Of a stretch of DNA of 64,000 nucleotides, positions 24,867 through 34,553 are shown one piece after another. The stretch lies in the NCBI RefSeq assembly GCF_949769225.1, contig NZ_CATKPB010000003.1. The stretch is one strand, 5' to 3'. The DNA comes from Peptoniphilus_A genitalis. GTDB lineage: Bacteria; Bacillota; Clostridia; Tissierellales; Peptoniphilaceae. Both the position numbers and the translations under genes were made by a program. Numbering within the stretch: position 1 is the first letter of the stretch; each line of letters starts with the position of its first letter. The notes under the pieces were generated by a model. It made no database searches, had not been told where the DNA came from, and was given only the letters and a program-made list of their open reading frames with translations.

Positions 24867-26204
24867 TTAAACTAATTTTGGTAAAAACATTGTTGCAAGA
24901 CCTAGGAAGATAAAAAATCCAAATACATCTGTAAAAGTTGTCAAGAATATCGATGATGCTATGGCTGGATCCACCTTTAACCTATCAAGTAAAAGTGGAA
25001 TTAAAAATCCCATGGAGCAGGCGATTATCATATTTAAAATCATTGCCAAGAAAAGAATGAAGCCAAGGTAAAGGTTGTGGTGCCAGAAGACAAAAACTCC
25101 TGCAGCCAAGAGCCCAATTATTGCTCCTTCAGTAAGTCCCAAGAAGATTTCCTTGAAAATCAACTTGAAGTCTTCCTTAAGGGACAACTCTCCTCTTGCT
25201 AAAGAAGTGATGATAATTGAAAGAGTTTGTGAGCCTGCGTTACCTCCCATTCCCGTAACAATTGGCATGGCAGCAGATAAAACAACCACTTGAGAAATTG
25301 TGGACTCAAAGCCCTTAACAACTGATGATGCCAAAAAGGCTGTGATCAAGTTTACTACAAGCCAAGGTAGTCTTGACTTAAAGGATTCCATTAAACTTGA
25401 GTCGTATTCTTCATCGGCATTAACCCCGTGCATCTGCAACATATCTTCGTTGTGCTCTTGGTCGATAACTGCGATGATGTCATCAGATGTTATTACACCA
25501 AGAACTACCATCTTGTTATTTACAACGGGAAGAATGTCCAACTCATACTTGGAGAAGAGGTTGGCGGCAACTTCTTGGTCATCTGTCCCATAGACATAAA
25601 AGTCGCACTCTTCCATGAGATCCCTTAAGAGAGTGTCTGCATGACAAACCAAGAGGTCCCTCATAGTCACTATCCCGCTAAGTCTATGCTTGTCATCAGT
25701 AACAAAAATCTTGTCAATAATCTCTGTCTTTGGAGAAATTGAAATTATTTTCTTTACTGCCTGGTCTGCCGTCAAGTGCTCCTTAAGGGCTATAAAGTTT
25801 GTAGTCATAATTGACCCTGCAGATTCTTCGTCAAAGGAAAGGATCATCTTTAGGATGTTTTGTTTATCACTTTTTATCAGTGACAAAATTTCCTTTCTTC
25901 TAACTGTTGAAAGAAATCCAAGAAGGTCAGCCACAATTGAGTTTTCTATAAAGGCAAAAGTTTCAATTAAGTCTTCATTTGTAAAAAACCTCATTATTAT
26001 TCTTGCTAAGTCTTCTTCTGCCGACTCTAAGAGTAAGCCGAGATTTTCCTTATTTAATAATTTTACAAAAATTCCAATTTCTTCGTCTTCATAATCTTCA
26101 AGCTCTAGGCAAATATCAACTGGGTGATACTCTTCAAAGAGCTCATTAGCTTTTACTTCATCTCTTTCTAATATTATATTTTTTATTTCATCTATTATGT
26201 TCAC
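24867..26204 (-). CDS. mgtE: MgtE-family magnesium transporter
   Basis: A 445-residue Mg2+ channel/transporter. The N-terminal helical superhelix domain (about residues 1-125) precedes two CBS domains (about 130-255, with TTNFIALKEHLTADQAVKKI and YVYGTDDQEVAANLFSKYEL), which gate the pore by sensing Mg2+. Five C-terminal membrane helices follow (about 275-440), containing PIVTGMGGNAGSQTLSI, the family pore motif. The start is a GTG (26204) with GGAGG upstream, and the gene overlaps the helicase gene by 17 bases. Confidence 0.95.
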   Translation of the reverse strand: MNIIDEIKNIILERDEVKANELFEEYHPVDICLELEDYEDEEIGIFVKLLNKENLGLLLESAEEDLARIIMRFFTNEDLIETFAFIENSIVADLLGFLSTVRRKEILSLIKSDKQNILKMILSFDEESAGSIMTTNFIALKEHLTADQAVKKIISISPKTEIIDKIFVTDDKHRLSGIVTMRDLLVCHADTLLRDLMEECDFYVYGTDDQEVAANLFSKYELDILPVVNNKMVVLGVITSDDIIAVIDQEHNEDMLQMHGVNADEEYDSSLMESFKSRLPWLVVNLITAFLASSVVKGFESTISQVVVLSAAMPIVTGMGGNAGSQTLSIIITSLARGELSLKEDFKLIFKEIFLGLTEGAIIGLLAAGVFVFWHHNLYLGFILFLAMILNMIIACSMGFLIPLLLDRLKVDPAIASSIFLTTFTDVFGFFIFLGLATMFLPKLV

Positions 26205-28047
26205 TGTTTCCTCCTGCTAAAGTCTCTAAGTCTGTAACAAAGGAAGAAATTTCATTTTTCTTTCCATTTGTGTAGTGGGAGTACATGAGGTATAGTTCAC
26301 TCTTCGCCCTAGTCATGGCTACATAAAAGAGCCTTCTCTCCTCTTCGTAAAGGTCTGGATCTTCTCTTAGACCCTCAATGCTCGATGTCGATGGCAAGGT
26401 CCCCTCATACAAGTCTACAACAAAAACTCTTGAGAATTCAAGTCCCTTGGCTGAATGGATAGTGGAGAAGGTAAGCCTTGCATCAGTATCTCTAGCCTTT
26501 AAGAGGTCGTATTCCAATTCCTTGAGCCTGCCAATGAATAAATCCAAGGACTTAGTCGACTTGGCAATCATCTTTAAGTAGTAGAGGTATTCATTTAAAG
26601 TTGCTTCAGTTTCCATAAACCTCTTGGCATTTTCTCTAAGATAGTCGCCATAGCCCATTTCCTTGTCAATATAATCTATGGCTTCATAGACGTCTACCCT
26701 TGCAATCTTTTTAAAACCAACCAAGAGCCCATTTATATTCTTGTTGTAATAAGATGGTAAATCTGGATAATCCTTTAAGATGTTGAAGATATTTTTCCCC
26801 CTGTGTCTCTTTAGGTACTCAATGTGTCTCTTTGAAATATAACCCTTTAATTTAAAATAAAATTTTTCATAGAGGTCAATGTCTGAAAGGTCCCCAGCAA
26901 AATTTAAAATATCCAAGATGTCCCGAGTTATAAAGTGGGAGAAAAACTTGGTTTTCTTGTCCTTTATATTAAATTCATAATTTTTCCTCTCAAAGTATTC
27001 CACAAGTCCAATACTTGAAAGATTGTTTCGGTAGAGGACTGCAATGTCTCCATCTTCTTTTTTTAACTCTTCTTCAATAAGGGCGTACTGGTCTTTGGGC
27101 TCCTTGACCTTAATAATACTTACAGGTTTGTCAAAGGGGTTGTCTGTTACGAGAGTTTTTTCAAACCTCTTCTCATTCTGCCCAATAAAAATATTTGCAA
27201 TGTTTACTATGTTTTTAGTGGAACGAAAGTTGTCTTCCATATAAAAGGTCTTTATGTCCTTGTATTCATCCTTGAGTTTAAAAAGTTCTTCAGTGTTGGC
27301 TCCCCTAAAGCCATAAATAGATTGGTCGTCATCGGCAACGACAAATAAATTATTATCAGGCTTGGCAAGGAGTTTCAAAACCATAAACTGACTCCTAGAA
27401 GTGTCTTGCCCCTCATCAAGTTGGATGAACTTAAACCTGTCCCTGTACTTCTTCATTATTGCAGGGTCATTTCTCAGGACATCATAGGAGAGATTTATCA
27501 TGTCGTCAAAATCTATAAGTCCCCTATCCTTCTTAAACTTTTCATAGGTCTCAAAGAACTTGACAAAATTATCTGTATCACACCTCTTGGACTTGGCAAA
27601 AGACTGGGGCGACAACATCATGTTCTTGCAATAACCAACTTCTGAAATCGCAGTTTCAATCCGTTCTTCTGTGGGATAGGAATTATTAACAGACCTGTAG
27701 ATGTCTCTAAGGATCTCGTACTTCTTTTTCATATTTGAATCAATAAGGCTAAGAGACTTGCCAGACTTTTTGGAATAGTCCCTTACAATTGAATAACAAA
27801 AGGCGTGGATGGTAGAGAAGTGAACAGTCCTGTCGCCGTCCATTCCTACAAAACGATCCTTTATGTCCACAGCTTGAGCCTTGGAAAAAGTAATTGTTAA
27901 GATGCTCTTGGGGTCCACTCCCCTCTCTATTAACTTTTTGGTCCTGTAAAGGATCATAGTAGTCTTTCCTGCACCAGGAACTGCCAAAACAATGGCAGGA
28001 CCCTCAAAGTGGTCTACAGCTTTTAATTGACTTGGTGTTAAATTCAC
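26188..28047 (-). CDS. UvrD/PcrA-like superfamily 1 helicase, short form
   Basis: A 619-residue ATP-dependent 3'-5' helicase. Walker A is AVPGAGKTT (near residue 22). Motif II is LDEGQDTS, with Gly-Gln in place of the usual Ala-Gln. The motif III region is DDQSIYGFRGA, and the C-terminal motifs include FSTIHSAKGLEFSRVFVV and YVAMTRAK. It is about 100 residues shorter than PcrA/UvrD and lacks the C-terminal RNA-polymerase-binding extension. It starts with GTG behind GGAGGAGGG and is coupled to mgtE. Confidence 0.9.
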   Translation of the reverse strand: MNLTPSQLKAVDHFEGPAIVLAVPGAGKTTMILYRTKKLIERGVDPKSILTITFSKAQAVDIKDRFVGMDGDRTVHFSTIHAFCYSIVRDYSKKSGKSLSLIDSNMKKKYEILRDIYRSVNNSYPTEERIETAISEVGYCKNMMLSPQSFAKSKRCDTDNFVKFFETYEKFKKDRGLIDFDDMINLSYDVLRNDPAIMKKYRDRFKFIQLDEGQDTSRSQFMVLKLLAKPDNNLFVVADDDQSIYGFRGANTEELFKLKDEYKDIKTFYMEDNFRSTKNIVNIANIFIGQNEKRFEKTLVTDNPFDKPVSIIKVKEPKDQYALIEEELKKEDGDIAVLYRNNLSSIGLVEYFERKNYEFNIKDKKTKFFSHFITRDILDILNFAGDLSDIDLYEKFYFKLKGYISKRHIEYLKRHRGKNIFNILKDYPDLPSYYNKNINGLLVGFKKIARVDVYEAIDYIDKEMGYGDYLRENAKRFMETEATLNEYLYYLKMIAKSTKSLDLFIGRLKELEYDLLKARDTDARLTFSTIHSAKGLEFSRVFVVDLYEGTLPSTSSIEGLREDPDLYEEERRLFYVAMTRAKSELYLMYSHYTNGKKNEISSFVTDLETLAGGNSEHNR

Positions 28048-28061
28048 TTTATCCCTCCTCC

Positions 28062-28077
28062 TATAGTTTAAACTATA
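28062..28077. promoter_or_regulatory. 16-bp perfect palindrome between divergent helicase and nitroreductase genes
   Basis: TATAGTTTAAACTATA is self-complementary and lies 15-30 bases upstream of the helicase start codon. It may be a regulator site or simply AT-rich dyad DNA. No known consensus is matched with confidence. Confidence 0.3.
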
Positions 28078-28115
28078 AGGTAATTATTTTAAATCTATTT
28101 TTGAGCCCGCCCTTG

Positions 28116-28124
28116 TGTTATAAT
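28116..28124 (+). promoter_or_regulatory. Extended -10 promoter of the nitroreductase gene
   Basis: TGTTATAAT (TG, one base, TATAAT), 33 bases before the ATG at 28157, which is preceded by AGGGGGGAT. Confidence 0.6.
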
Positions 28125-28156
28125 CTTTATTAAGAAGAGTTTTAGGGGGGATTACT

Positions 28157-28951
28157 ATGTTAATGACAAACTTTTTACAAAAGAGAAAATCAGTGAGAAA
28201 TTTTAAAAAGGACACTGTGCCAAGAGATTCTTTGGAAAATATAAAATTACTTATGGATGAGCTAGACCGTGAAGAAAGCGAAATTAATTTTTCACTTTAC
28301 GAAAATGGAAAAATCGTAGCAGAAGGTCTTAGGGGCAAGGCAGGATACGCAGGAGTTATGATAGAAGCTCCACACTACATTGCACTAGATATTAAAAACG
28401 ACAAACCACTTAACATCTTAAAGGGTGGCTACTGCCTTGAAAAGCTAAACACAAAAATCGTTGACCTAGACCTAGACACTTGTTGGATAACAGTGGACGA
28501 GGTTGACAAAGAAACTAAGAAGGCAATCTTTGGCGAAAACGGAACAGGAATCGACTATCTAATAGCAATAGGCTACGGTCAAAAGAAAAAGTTTTTTGAT
28601 CCAGAAGTTACAAGCTCAAGGCTTACAGTTGAAGAAATTGTCTTTGCTGATACTCTAGGAAATCCAATTTCCATTGAAACTCTAGAAAATTACGGAGTCT
28701 TTGATGTATTCTCATCTGTTAGATTTGCACCAAGCCACAAGAACTTCCAACCTTGGAGATTCGTACTAAAGGGATCAGTTGTTGAAGCTTACATGGTAAA
28801 ATCTGATGAAGACACAAGATCATTAATCGACATGGGCGTTATCCTTTTCTATATGGAAGAAATGCTAAAGACAATTGGTATCGAAAAGAAATGGACAATC
28901 GACCTAAAGGACGCAGGTAAATATTATTACATCGGTTCCTTTACACTATAA
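28157..28951 (+). CDS. Nitroreductase-family protein (double-domain, TM-nitroreductase type)
   Basis: A 264-residue protein with the N-terminal MTNFLQKRKSVRNFKKDTVP typical of flavin-dependent nitroreductases (the RRSVR region contacts the FMN phosphate). A second conserved block, SVRFAPSHKNFQPWRFVL (about residues 188-205), is the family's AP(S/T)xxNxQPWRF motif. The order, with the S..NxQPW motif late in the chain, fits the putative TM-nitroreductase subfamily. The redox substrate is unknown. Its 3' half is present twice more, 5.6 kb downstream (34554-35059). GGGGGG is the ribosome site. Confidence 0.85.
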   Translation: MLMTNFLQKRKSVRNFKKDTVPRDSLENIKLLMDELDREESEINFSLYENGKIVAEGLRGKAGYAGVMIEAPHYIALDIKNDKPLNILKGGYCLEKLNTKIVDLDLDTCWITVDEVDKETKKAIFGENGTGIDYLIAIGYGQKKKFFDPEVTSSRLTVEEIVFADTLGNPISIETLENYGVFDVFSSVRFAPSHKNFQPWRFVLKGSVVEAYMVKSDEDTRSLIDMGVILFYMEEMLKTIGIEKKWTIDLKDAGKYYYIGSFTL

Positions 28952-28966
28952 TTTATAATGACAGAG

Positions 28967-28995
28967 AAGAAGGGTTTATCTCCCTTCTTTTTTTA
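28967..28995 (+). terminator. Nitroreductase gene terminator
   Basis: AAGAAGGG (28967-28974) pairs with CCCTTCTT (28982-28989), then T residues. Confidence 0.85.
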
Positions 28996-29469
28996 TTGTC
29001 TTTTAATAAAGGCAAAAGTCCTCAATCATAAAAGACGATCTTGAAATCGAACATCGTATCCTACCTGTTATTACTACTTCATTTCATTTTCTTCTTAGTC
29101 TTTCAAACTTATACTATTTTCAGTTTTCCAATGTTTTTCTCATTTGCGTTAGTTCCTAAAACAAAGGTCGCTGCTTAGGATTTACTATTGAATAAATAGT
29201 TTATATCCTAGTACATCAAGGATTATTTTTGAGTACTCTATAAAATCTTCCAACTCTGATTCTTTTTATTCGGTTAGATTTCTAGGGTTTAGATCATTTC
29301 TATTTCTTACTTTGTATCTATCTACATCTATATCCATATTGGTGAATTTATTCTCTAGATATGAGATTTCTCTTGACACAAATGAGTACAAATTTGATTC
29401 TATTTTGTATTAAACTTAAAAGGTATTTTACATAAGTAGAATAATTAATATATATTGAGGAAAAGAAAC
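28996..29469. other. Decayed sequence between nitroreductase and the Bce module
   Basis: No intact gene is seen. On the minus strand, 29185-29337 reads as a 51-codon frame (MDIDVDRYKVRNRNDLNPRN...) broken by one stop codon about half way, ending in a coherent SELEDFIEYSKIILDVLGYK segment. It looks like the remnant of a coding sequence I cannot name. The stretch marks the left edge of the inserted segment. Confidence 0.4.
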
Positions 29470-29478
29470 TGTTATAAT
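29470..29478 (+). promoter_or_regulatory. Extended -10 promoter of the response-regulator gene
   Basis: TGTTATAAT lies about 100 bases before the response-regulator start. No clear -35 is visible. Confidence 0.5.
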
Positions 29479-29579
29479 GGTTAATAAGTAAATTTATTAG
29501 TACTCGTTGGAAATTCAAAATTTTTGATAAGGCTAAAAAGATAACTGTTAAACGTATTTGAAAGTAAGAAGGTAAAAAT

Positions 29580-30281
29580 TTGGTATATAATATATTGATA
29601 ATAGAAGATGATTTCGGTTTAGCTAAAAGCATTACTAATGTATTAGAAAAATATAATTTTCGTTCTTCAATTCTAGATGATTTTCAAGATATCGAAGACA
29701 GAGTAGTGGACACAAAGCCTGATTTAATAATTTTAGATATTAATTTACCCTACTATAATGGGTTTTATTGGTGTCGTAAAATCCGAAAAATAACATCGAA
29801 TCCTATTATGATAATTTCTTCAAGAGATAGTAATATGGATCAAATTATGGCACTTGAATATGGAGCAGATGATTACATTACCAAACCTTTTGATAGCGAA
29901 ATTTTAATCGCAAAAATTAATAGTTTGCTTCGACGTACATTTGGAGAATTATCGGGAAGTACTATAAATGAACAATTAAAAGTTGGCAATATTATCTTGG
30001 ATAAGGACAGACAGCAGCTGTTAGCTGGAGATAAGCAAATTGATTTATCTATTACAGAACTGAAAATACTCAAAAAATTGATTGAAGAATACCCTAACTC
30101 TGTATCAAGAGATGAATTGTTTTTTGAAGTATGGGATGAAAATAATTTCGTAGAGGAAAATACCTTGAATGTAAATATAAGAAGAATCAGAAGAAAAATA
30201 GACGATAATCAACTGCCCATTGGCATACGAACAATTCGGACTTTTGGATATCAATTAGTTGCAGAGGAAGATGGTAGATGA
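29580..30281 (+). CDS. bceR: BceR-type OmpR-family response regulator
   Basis: A 233-residue two-component regulator. The receiver domain (residues 3-115) has the acidic pair in IEDD and the phospho-acceptor Asp in LIILDINLPYYNG (near residue 53), with the conserved Lys in DDYITKPF. The C-terminal winged helix (about 130-230) ends in the OmpR-type IRTIRTFGYQL. The start is TTG with AAGG upstream. It overlaps the kinase gene by 4 bases. Its role in peptide-antibiotic sensing is inferred from the linked BceS-type kinase and BceAB transporter. Confidence 0.88.
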   Translation: MVYNILIIEDDFGLAKSITNVLEKYNFRSSILDDFQDIEDRVVDTKPDLIILDINLPYYNGFYWCRKIRKITSNPIMIISSRDSNMDQIMALEYGADDYITKPFDSEILIAKINSLLRRTFGELSGSTINEQLKVGNIILDKDRQQLLAGDKQIDLSITELKILKKLIEEYPNSVSRDELFFEVWDENNFVEENTLNVNIRRIRRKIDDNQLPIGIRTIRTFGYQLVAEEDGR

Positions 30282-31261
30282 AGTTATTCATAAAAGACCA
30301 TTTGAGTTTTATTTTATTATATGTAATTAATTTTATATTTATACTGCTTATAATTTGGTTAGGTGGAGAATATCTTAGTTCACAACTGATAATTTATATG
30401 TTCTTTTTATCTTTATTCATTCTTTTTATATTTCTTACCATACGGTATTACAAGAAAGCTACAGTATATAAAACGTTAAGTATACAGTCTTCAAATTTAA
30501 GAAATATGAAAAAAAGGCTACAAGGAACTGATTTGTTTACTGATTCTTTTATTAAGCATGAAAATCAAAATTATAATCAATTCTTGAATGAAATCGAAAG
30601 TTATAAAATTAAAAATAGTGAATGGAGAACTTATATTGTTCAATGGGTACACCAAATGAAATCTCCAATCAGTTCAATGCGTCTAGCGTTGCAGAACAGA
30701 AAGTATAACGAAGAGAACATGCAACTATTAGTTGAGTTGGATCAAATAGATAAGCAGCTAAACAACATTTTGAACTTAGCAAGAATAGAGGCAGTAGACA
30801 GGGACTTAAAAATTGAGCCAATAAACTTAAGTGAAAGCATAAATAGAATAATCAACCAAAATAAGCGATTGTTTATTCAAAACAAGGTGTTTCCTAAAGT
30901 GAATATAGAAAATACTAGCTCAACTGTGCTAAGTGATAAAAAATGGTTAGATTTTATCATTGATCAATTAGTCCATAACGCTATAAAATTTTCTAATCCA
31001 ACAAATCAAATCATTTTTAACATAAATCAAATAGATAACAAGTGGTGTTTAGAGATCATTGATACAGGTATAGGTATTATAAAGGAAGATATTCCTCGCA
31101 TATTTGATTTGTATTTTACTGGAAAAAACGGACGTACTAATAATAACTCCTCTGGTATAGGACTTTATTTAGTTAAACAAATTTTAGATCAATTAGGGCA
31201 TAAGATTAAAGTTGAGTCTGAACAGTCAAAAGGAACGAAATTCACTATATATTTTGATTAA
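30278..31261 (+). CDS. bceS: BceS-type intramembrane-sensing histidine kinase
   Basis: A 327-residue sensor kinase. Two membrane helices (about residues 9-28 and 35-56) are joined by only a few residues, so there is no external sensor domain; this is the hallmark of BceS/GraS kinases, which are triggered by their partner transporter. The phospho-acceptor is His 125 in VQWVHQMKSP. The ATPase domain shows HNAIKFS (N box), DTGIGI (G1) and SSGIGLYLVKQ (G2). It overlaps bceR by 4 bases. Confidence 0.9.
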   Translation: MKLFIKDHLSFILLYVINFIFILLIIWLGGEYLSSQLIIYMFFLSLFILFIFLTIRYYKKATVYKTLSIQSSNLRNMKKRLQGTDLFTDSFIKHENQNYNQFLNEIESYKIKNSEWRTYIVQWVHQMKSPISSMRLALQNRKYNEENMQLLVELDQIDKQLNNILNLARIEAVDRDLKIEPINLSESINRIINQNKRLFIQNKVFPKVNIENTSSTVLSDKKWLDFIIDQLVHNAIKFSNPTNQIIFNINQIDNKWCLEIIDTGIGIIKEDIPRIFDLYFTGKNGRTNNNSSGIGLYLVKQILDQLGHKIKVESEQSKGTKFTIYFD

Positions 31262-31266
31262 GAGGA

Positions 31267-31315
31267 AAAAGGTGACAAAGTTGTCATCTTTTTTTATTTT
31301 TCTCGATACTATAAT
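31267..31315 (+). promoter_or_regulatory. bceAB promoter with BceR-like operator (also possible bceRS terminator)
   Basis: The dyad TGACA-AAGT-TGTCA (31273-31286) matches the BceR-family pattern TNACA-N4-TGTAA in all but one position. It sits directly before the expected -35 position of the TATAAT at 31310-31315. That is where an activator of bceAB would bind. Because the dyad is followed by T-rich sequence, it could also act as a terminator after the kinase gene. Confidence 0.6.
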
Positions 31316-31356
31316 CAAAACAAATCTTTTAATATATGAATAAAGGAGTGATAGTA

Positions 31357-32100
31357 ATGTATTTATTAGAACTAAATAACGTGAGTCATGTGTATGGAGA
31401 TGTAGTGAAGTCAAAGGGTCTGGATAATCTTTCCTTAACTACTCAAAAAGGTGAGTTTGTCGCCATTATGGGGCCTTCTGGAAGCGGAAAATCAACTTTA
31501 TTGAATGTTATTTCTGGTATTTTACCTGCTACCTCTGGAAGTGTTTTGGTTGCAGGAAGAAACATAGCTAATCTTAATGATGAAGAAGCAGCATTATTTA
31601 GGCGTAATACATTAGGATTTGTTTTTCAAGACTTTAACCTTGTTGAAACATTAACAGTAAGAGAAAATATAATGCTACCTTTGATGTTTAAGAATGAGGA
31701 AGTTAAATCTATGAAGGAAAAATCAGAGAAGGCAGCTGAATCCTTAGGTATTTCACATATATTAAATAAACGTACGCAAGAAATTTCAGGAGGACAGGCT
31801 CAAAGAACAGCAATTGCACGTGCTATTGTCCATCAGCCGAAATTGTTACTGGCAGACGAGCCGACGGGAAACTTGGATTCTGCAAATTCTGAAGAAGTTA
31901 TGAAAATTTTTGAAAACCTTAACCGTAACTATGGAATGTCTACGTTTTTGGTAACACATGATGTTAATACAGCAACTTATAGTCAGAGAGTCGTTTTTAT
32001 AAAAGACGGAAATATTTATAATGAAATCCGTAAAGGAAATAATCTTATAGAATATAGAGAAAGTATTCTCAATGTTCTTAATGTACTTGGAGGTATGTAG
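31357..32100 (+). CDS. bceA: BceA-type ABC transporter ATPase
   Basis: The start is chosen at ATG 31357 (MYLLELNNVSHVYGD), 7 bases after GGAGT, giving 247 residues. An upstream in-frame ATG at 31336 has no ribosome site. Walker A is GPSGSGKST, the signature is ISGGQAQRTAIARA, and Walker B is LLLADEPTGNLDS; the last belongs to the MacB/LolD-type class 7 ABC ATPases. It powers the BceB permease, which frees lipid II-cycle targets from peptide antibiotics and signals to BceS. Confidence 0.9.
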   Translation: MYLLELNNVSHVYGDVVKSKGLDNLSLTTQKGEFVAIMGPSGSGKSTLLNVISGILPATSGSVLVAGRNIANLNDEEAALFRRNTLGFVFQDFNLVETLTVRENIMLPLMFKNEEVKSMKEKSEKAAESLGISHILNKRTQEISGGQAQRTAIARAIVHQPKLLLADEPTGNLDSANSEEVMKIFENLNRNYGMSTFLVTHDVNTATYSQRVVFIKDGNIYNEIRKGNNLIEYRESILNVLNVLGGM

Positions 32101-32101
32101 A

Positions 32102-34009
32102 ATGAATCTCCGAGATTTTGCTAAAAATAATATAATAAGGGACAAAGAAACCTACATTGGCTATTGGCTAAGTTGCATGTTTACTGTATTTGTCTTTTTT
32201 ATCTTTTCAGTAAATCAGTTTCACCCTGAACTTAATCAAGGTCCAGGAGCAGTTGCAACCATTATGGGGTCTGCTCAAGTAATAGTTGTGTTGTTTGCTA
32301 TGTTCTTCTTAGGATTATCAATAAATTCATTTTTAGCTAGACGTGAAAATATGTTTGGTGTTTTACTTATGATGGGAATGTCGAAAAAACAACTGCGTCG
32401 ACTAATTATCATAGAAAATATGATAATTGGATTTTCAGCTATAATAGTAGGGATACTTCTCGGATTAGCGTTTGGACATATACTGGTCTTGTTGATGGCA
32501 AATATAATTAATCTAAGCTCAATCTCCTTTTATTTCCCTATCAAATCAATCATTGTTACGATTATTGCTTTTAGCATTTTATTCTTTTTGATTGCATTCT
32601 TCAGATCACAAGTTATATTAAAAAGACCAATATATAACTTACTAGATGTAAACCAGAATGAATATGGCAGTATAAGATATTCTCGTTTTTTATCTATCAC
32701 AGCTATAATCTTAATTCTCTTGGGATATGCCCTAGCTAATATTCATCTAATAAATCGATTAATACCACAGGGATTTGATATGCTGAATACTCTTCAAAAC
32801 TCAGATATATTACACATTTTAATTGGTGGATTGGTAACAATTGGCATGTTCCTATTTTTCACTCAATTCTCTAAGTATTTTACAGACAAAGTAAGAAGAA
32901 ACGAAGAATACTATCTGAAAGATACGAGAGCATTATGGGTTTCTGAGTTAAGATATCGATTATCTAGTAATTCAAAGACCATGTTTATTTCAGCATTGCT
33001 ATTAACTGTGGCTTTTATTACTACTATTGGAACTATTGCCTTAAACTCTACTGCTGCCGATGAAGTTTCCGAAACAACTCCATTTGATATTTCTTATTTT
33101 TCCTTTCAGCCGAATGAAAAAGAGGAGGATAACATAGAGCTTATTAATTCTAACCTCAGTGAATCTGGAATATCTTTTCAGTTAAATAGTGTATCTATTT
33201 TACAAAAAGACAATCAAGGAAAAGAGATTATCATTTCTCTAGATGACTACAATAGTGCATCTAATGAAAGTGAAAAAATAGAACTGACTGGCAATGAGGT
33301 AGTATCACTATCAAATGGTGGTTCTAAAAAAGAAATTTCTATAACTGATAATGTAAAATTTACTATCGTCGATAATCGCCCCAACATTTTTGATTCTTAT
33401 CGTTACAGAGACATTTATGTAGTGAATAATGAACTTTTTAGTCAATTATCACAAATATTCGAGCATAGGCAAACAGCCTTTTTGTATCATTTTTCAGATA
33501 TTACTACAGATGAACAAGCAAGGCAAGCAGCAAGAGTTAATAGAGAATTTTTAGGGTCTGGTCTTTCTGAAGGCAATGATTTCCTCTTGATACAAAAAAT
33601 TGAAAGAGTTGATTTAGAAAGATATACGTATCAAGTTTTAACGTATATTGGGATTATGCTAAGTGTAATCTTTATTCTTGCGGCTGGAAGCTTAATTTAT
33701 TTCCGTCTATTAAGTAATATCAGAGGATCTAGTCCCACATATACTAACCTCTATAAAATTGGATTGTCTATTAATAAAATCCAGGAAGTGCAACGCAAAC
33801 AATTTACGATCTTATTCTTTGCACCCCTTCTATTTGCGATAGTCAATACGATTTTTGCGGTTAACATGTTATCCTATTTACTCACAGCTTCCATATGGAA
33901 ACAAACTATTCTAATTGCTTTAGTATTATTGCTTATTCAGATTCTATATTTTTACTTTATGGATAATCGTTTCAAAGCAAAAATTGAATTGATTCTAACT
34001 CAAAAATAA
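32102..34009 (+). CDS. bceB: BceB-type ABC transporter permease
   Basis: A 635-residue permease. The start is at ATG 32102, just after the bceA stop, with GGAGG upstream. Ten membrane helices are expected: one near 17-37, clusters at about 50-300, and a last set at 520-625. A large extracellular loop of about 200 residues lies between (about 310-510), the part that recognises the peptide antibiotic in BceB proteins. FtsX-like sequence is present in both halves. It completes a bceRS-bceAB module likely giving resistance to bacitracin-type or lantibiotic peptides; the specificity cannot be read from sequence. Confidence 0.9.
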   Translation: MNLRDFAKNNIIRDKETYIGYWLSCMFTVFVFFIFSVNQFHPELNQGPGAVATIMGSAQVIVVLFAMFFLGLSINSFLARRENMFGVLLMMGMSKKQLRRLIIIENMIIGFSAIIVGILLGLAFGHILVLLMANIINLSSISFYFPIKSIIVTIIAFSILFFLIAFFRSQVILKRPIYNLLDVNQNEYGSIRYSRFLSITAIILILLGYALANIHLINRLIPQGFDMLNTLQNSDILHILIGGLVTIGMFLFFTQFSKYFTDKVRRNEEYYLKDTRALWVSELRYRLSSNSKTMFISALLLTVAFITTIGTIALNSTAADEVSETTPFDISYFSFQPNEKEEDNIELINSNLSESGISFQLNSVSILQKDNQGKEIIISLDDYNSASNESEKIELTGNEVVSLSNGGSKKEISITDNVKFTIVDNRPNIFDSYRYRDIYVVNNELFSQLSQIFEHRQTAFLYHFSDITTDEQARQAARVNREFLGSGLSEGNDFLLIQKIERVDLERYTYQVLTYIGIMLSVIFILAAGSLIYFRLLSNIRGSSPTYTNLYKIGLSINKIQEVQRKQFTILFFAPLLFAIVNTIFAVNMLSYLLTASIWKQTILIALVLLLIQILYFYFMDNRFKAKIELILTQK

Positions 34010-34553
34010 ATTTATAAAATATTTTTAGAAAAATCGATAAGAGTAACATAGTCATTACTGAAAGGACGGACTATATGAGAACTATTGCTGAAGATTATTA
34101 CTCAAATCTTCAGACTGTTCTTAACTCAACTTACCACTGATTAAAAACAATTTGTTCTTAATGGAATCGCATAACAGTTAGCAATCTTATGTGATAAAAA
34201 GAGAATCACTAACCTATCAGAAAATAATCCAATTGCTTCACAAGTTATTCATATAGATATGATCAAAAAATGCGGCTATGATCTTTATTGGAATGCCGAG
34301 TATAGAAAAGCGATTGGCTCCTTATCCTAAACTATACTCAAGAATAGCTTTTGCCCATAAATTTGATAGATTGAGTAAAGACGAGATCCATCATATTCTC
34401 GAATAAAATGGGAAGAGTTAGGATTATATGTCCAGCTGAAAGTTTTTGCTAATTATGAAGCTGTAACTAGTATTATTAAAATTACCTGTGAAAATTTTCG
34501 GCTTATCAAAGCAATCTTCACCCTAATCGAAAAGATATTGGAAATCATTAATT
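34010..34553. other. Decayed non-coding stretch right of the Bce module
   Basis: Only short broken frames occur here (for example MRTIAEDYYSNLQTVLNSTY from 34075, then a stop). No intact gene, terminal inverted repeat or terminator is seen. It looks like gene remnants flanking an inserted segment. Confidence 0.4.
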
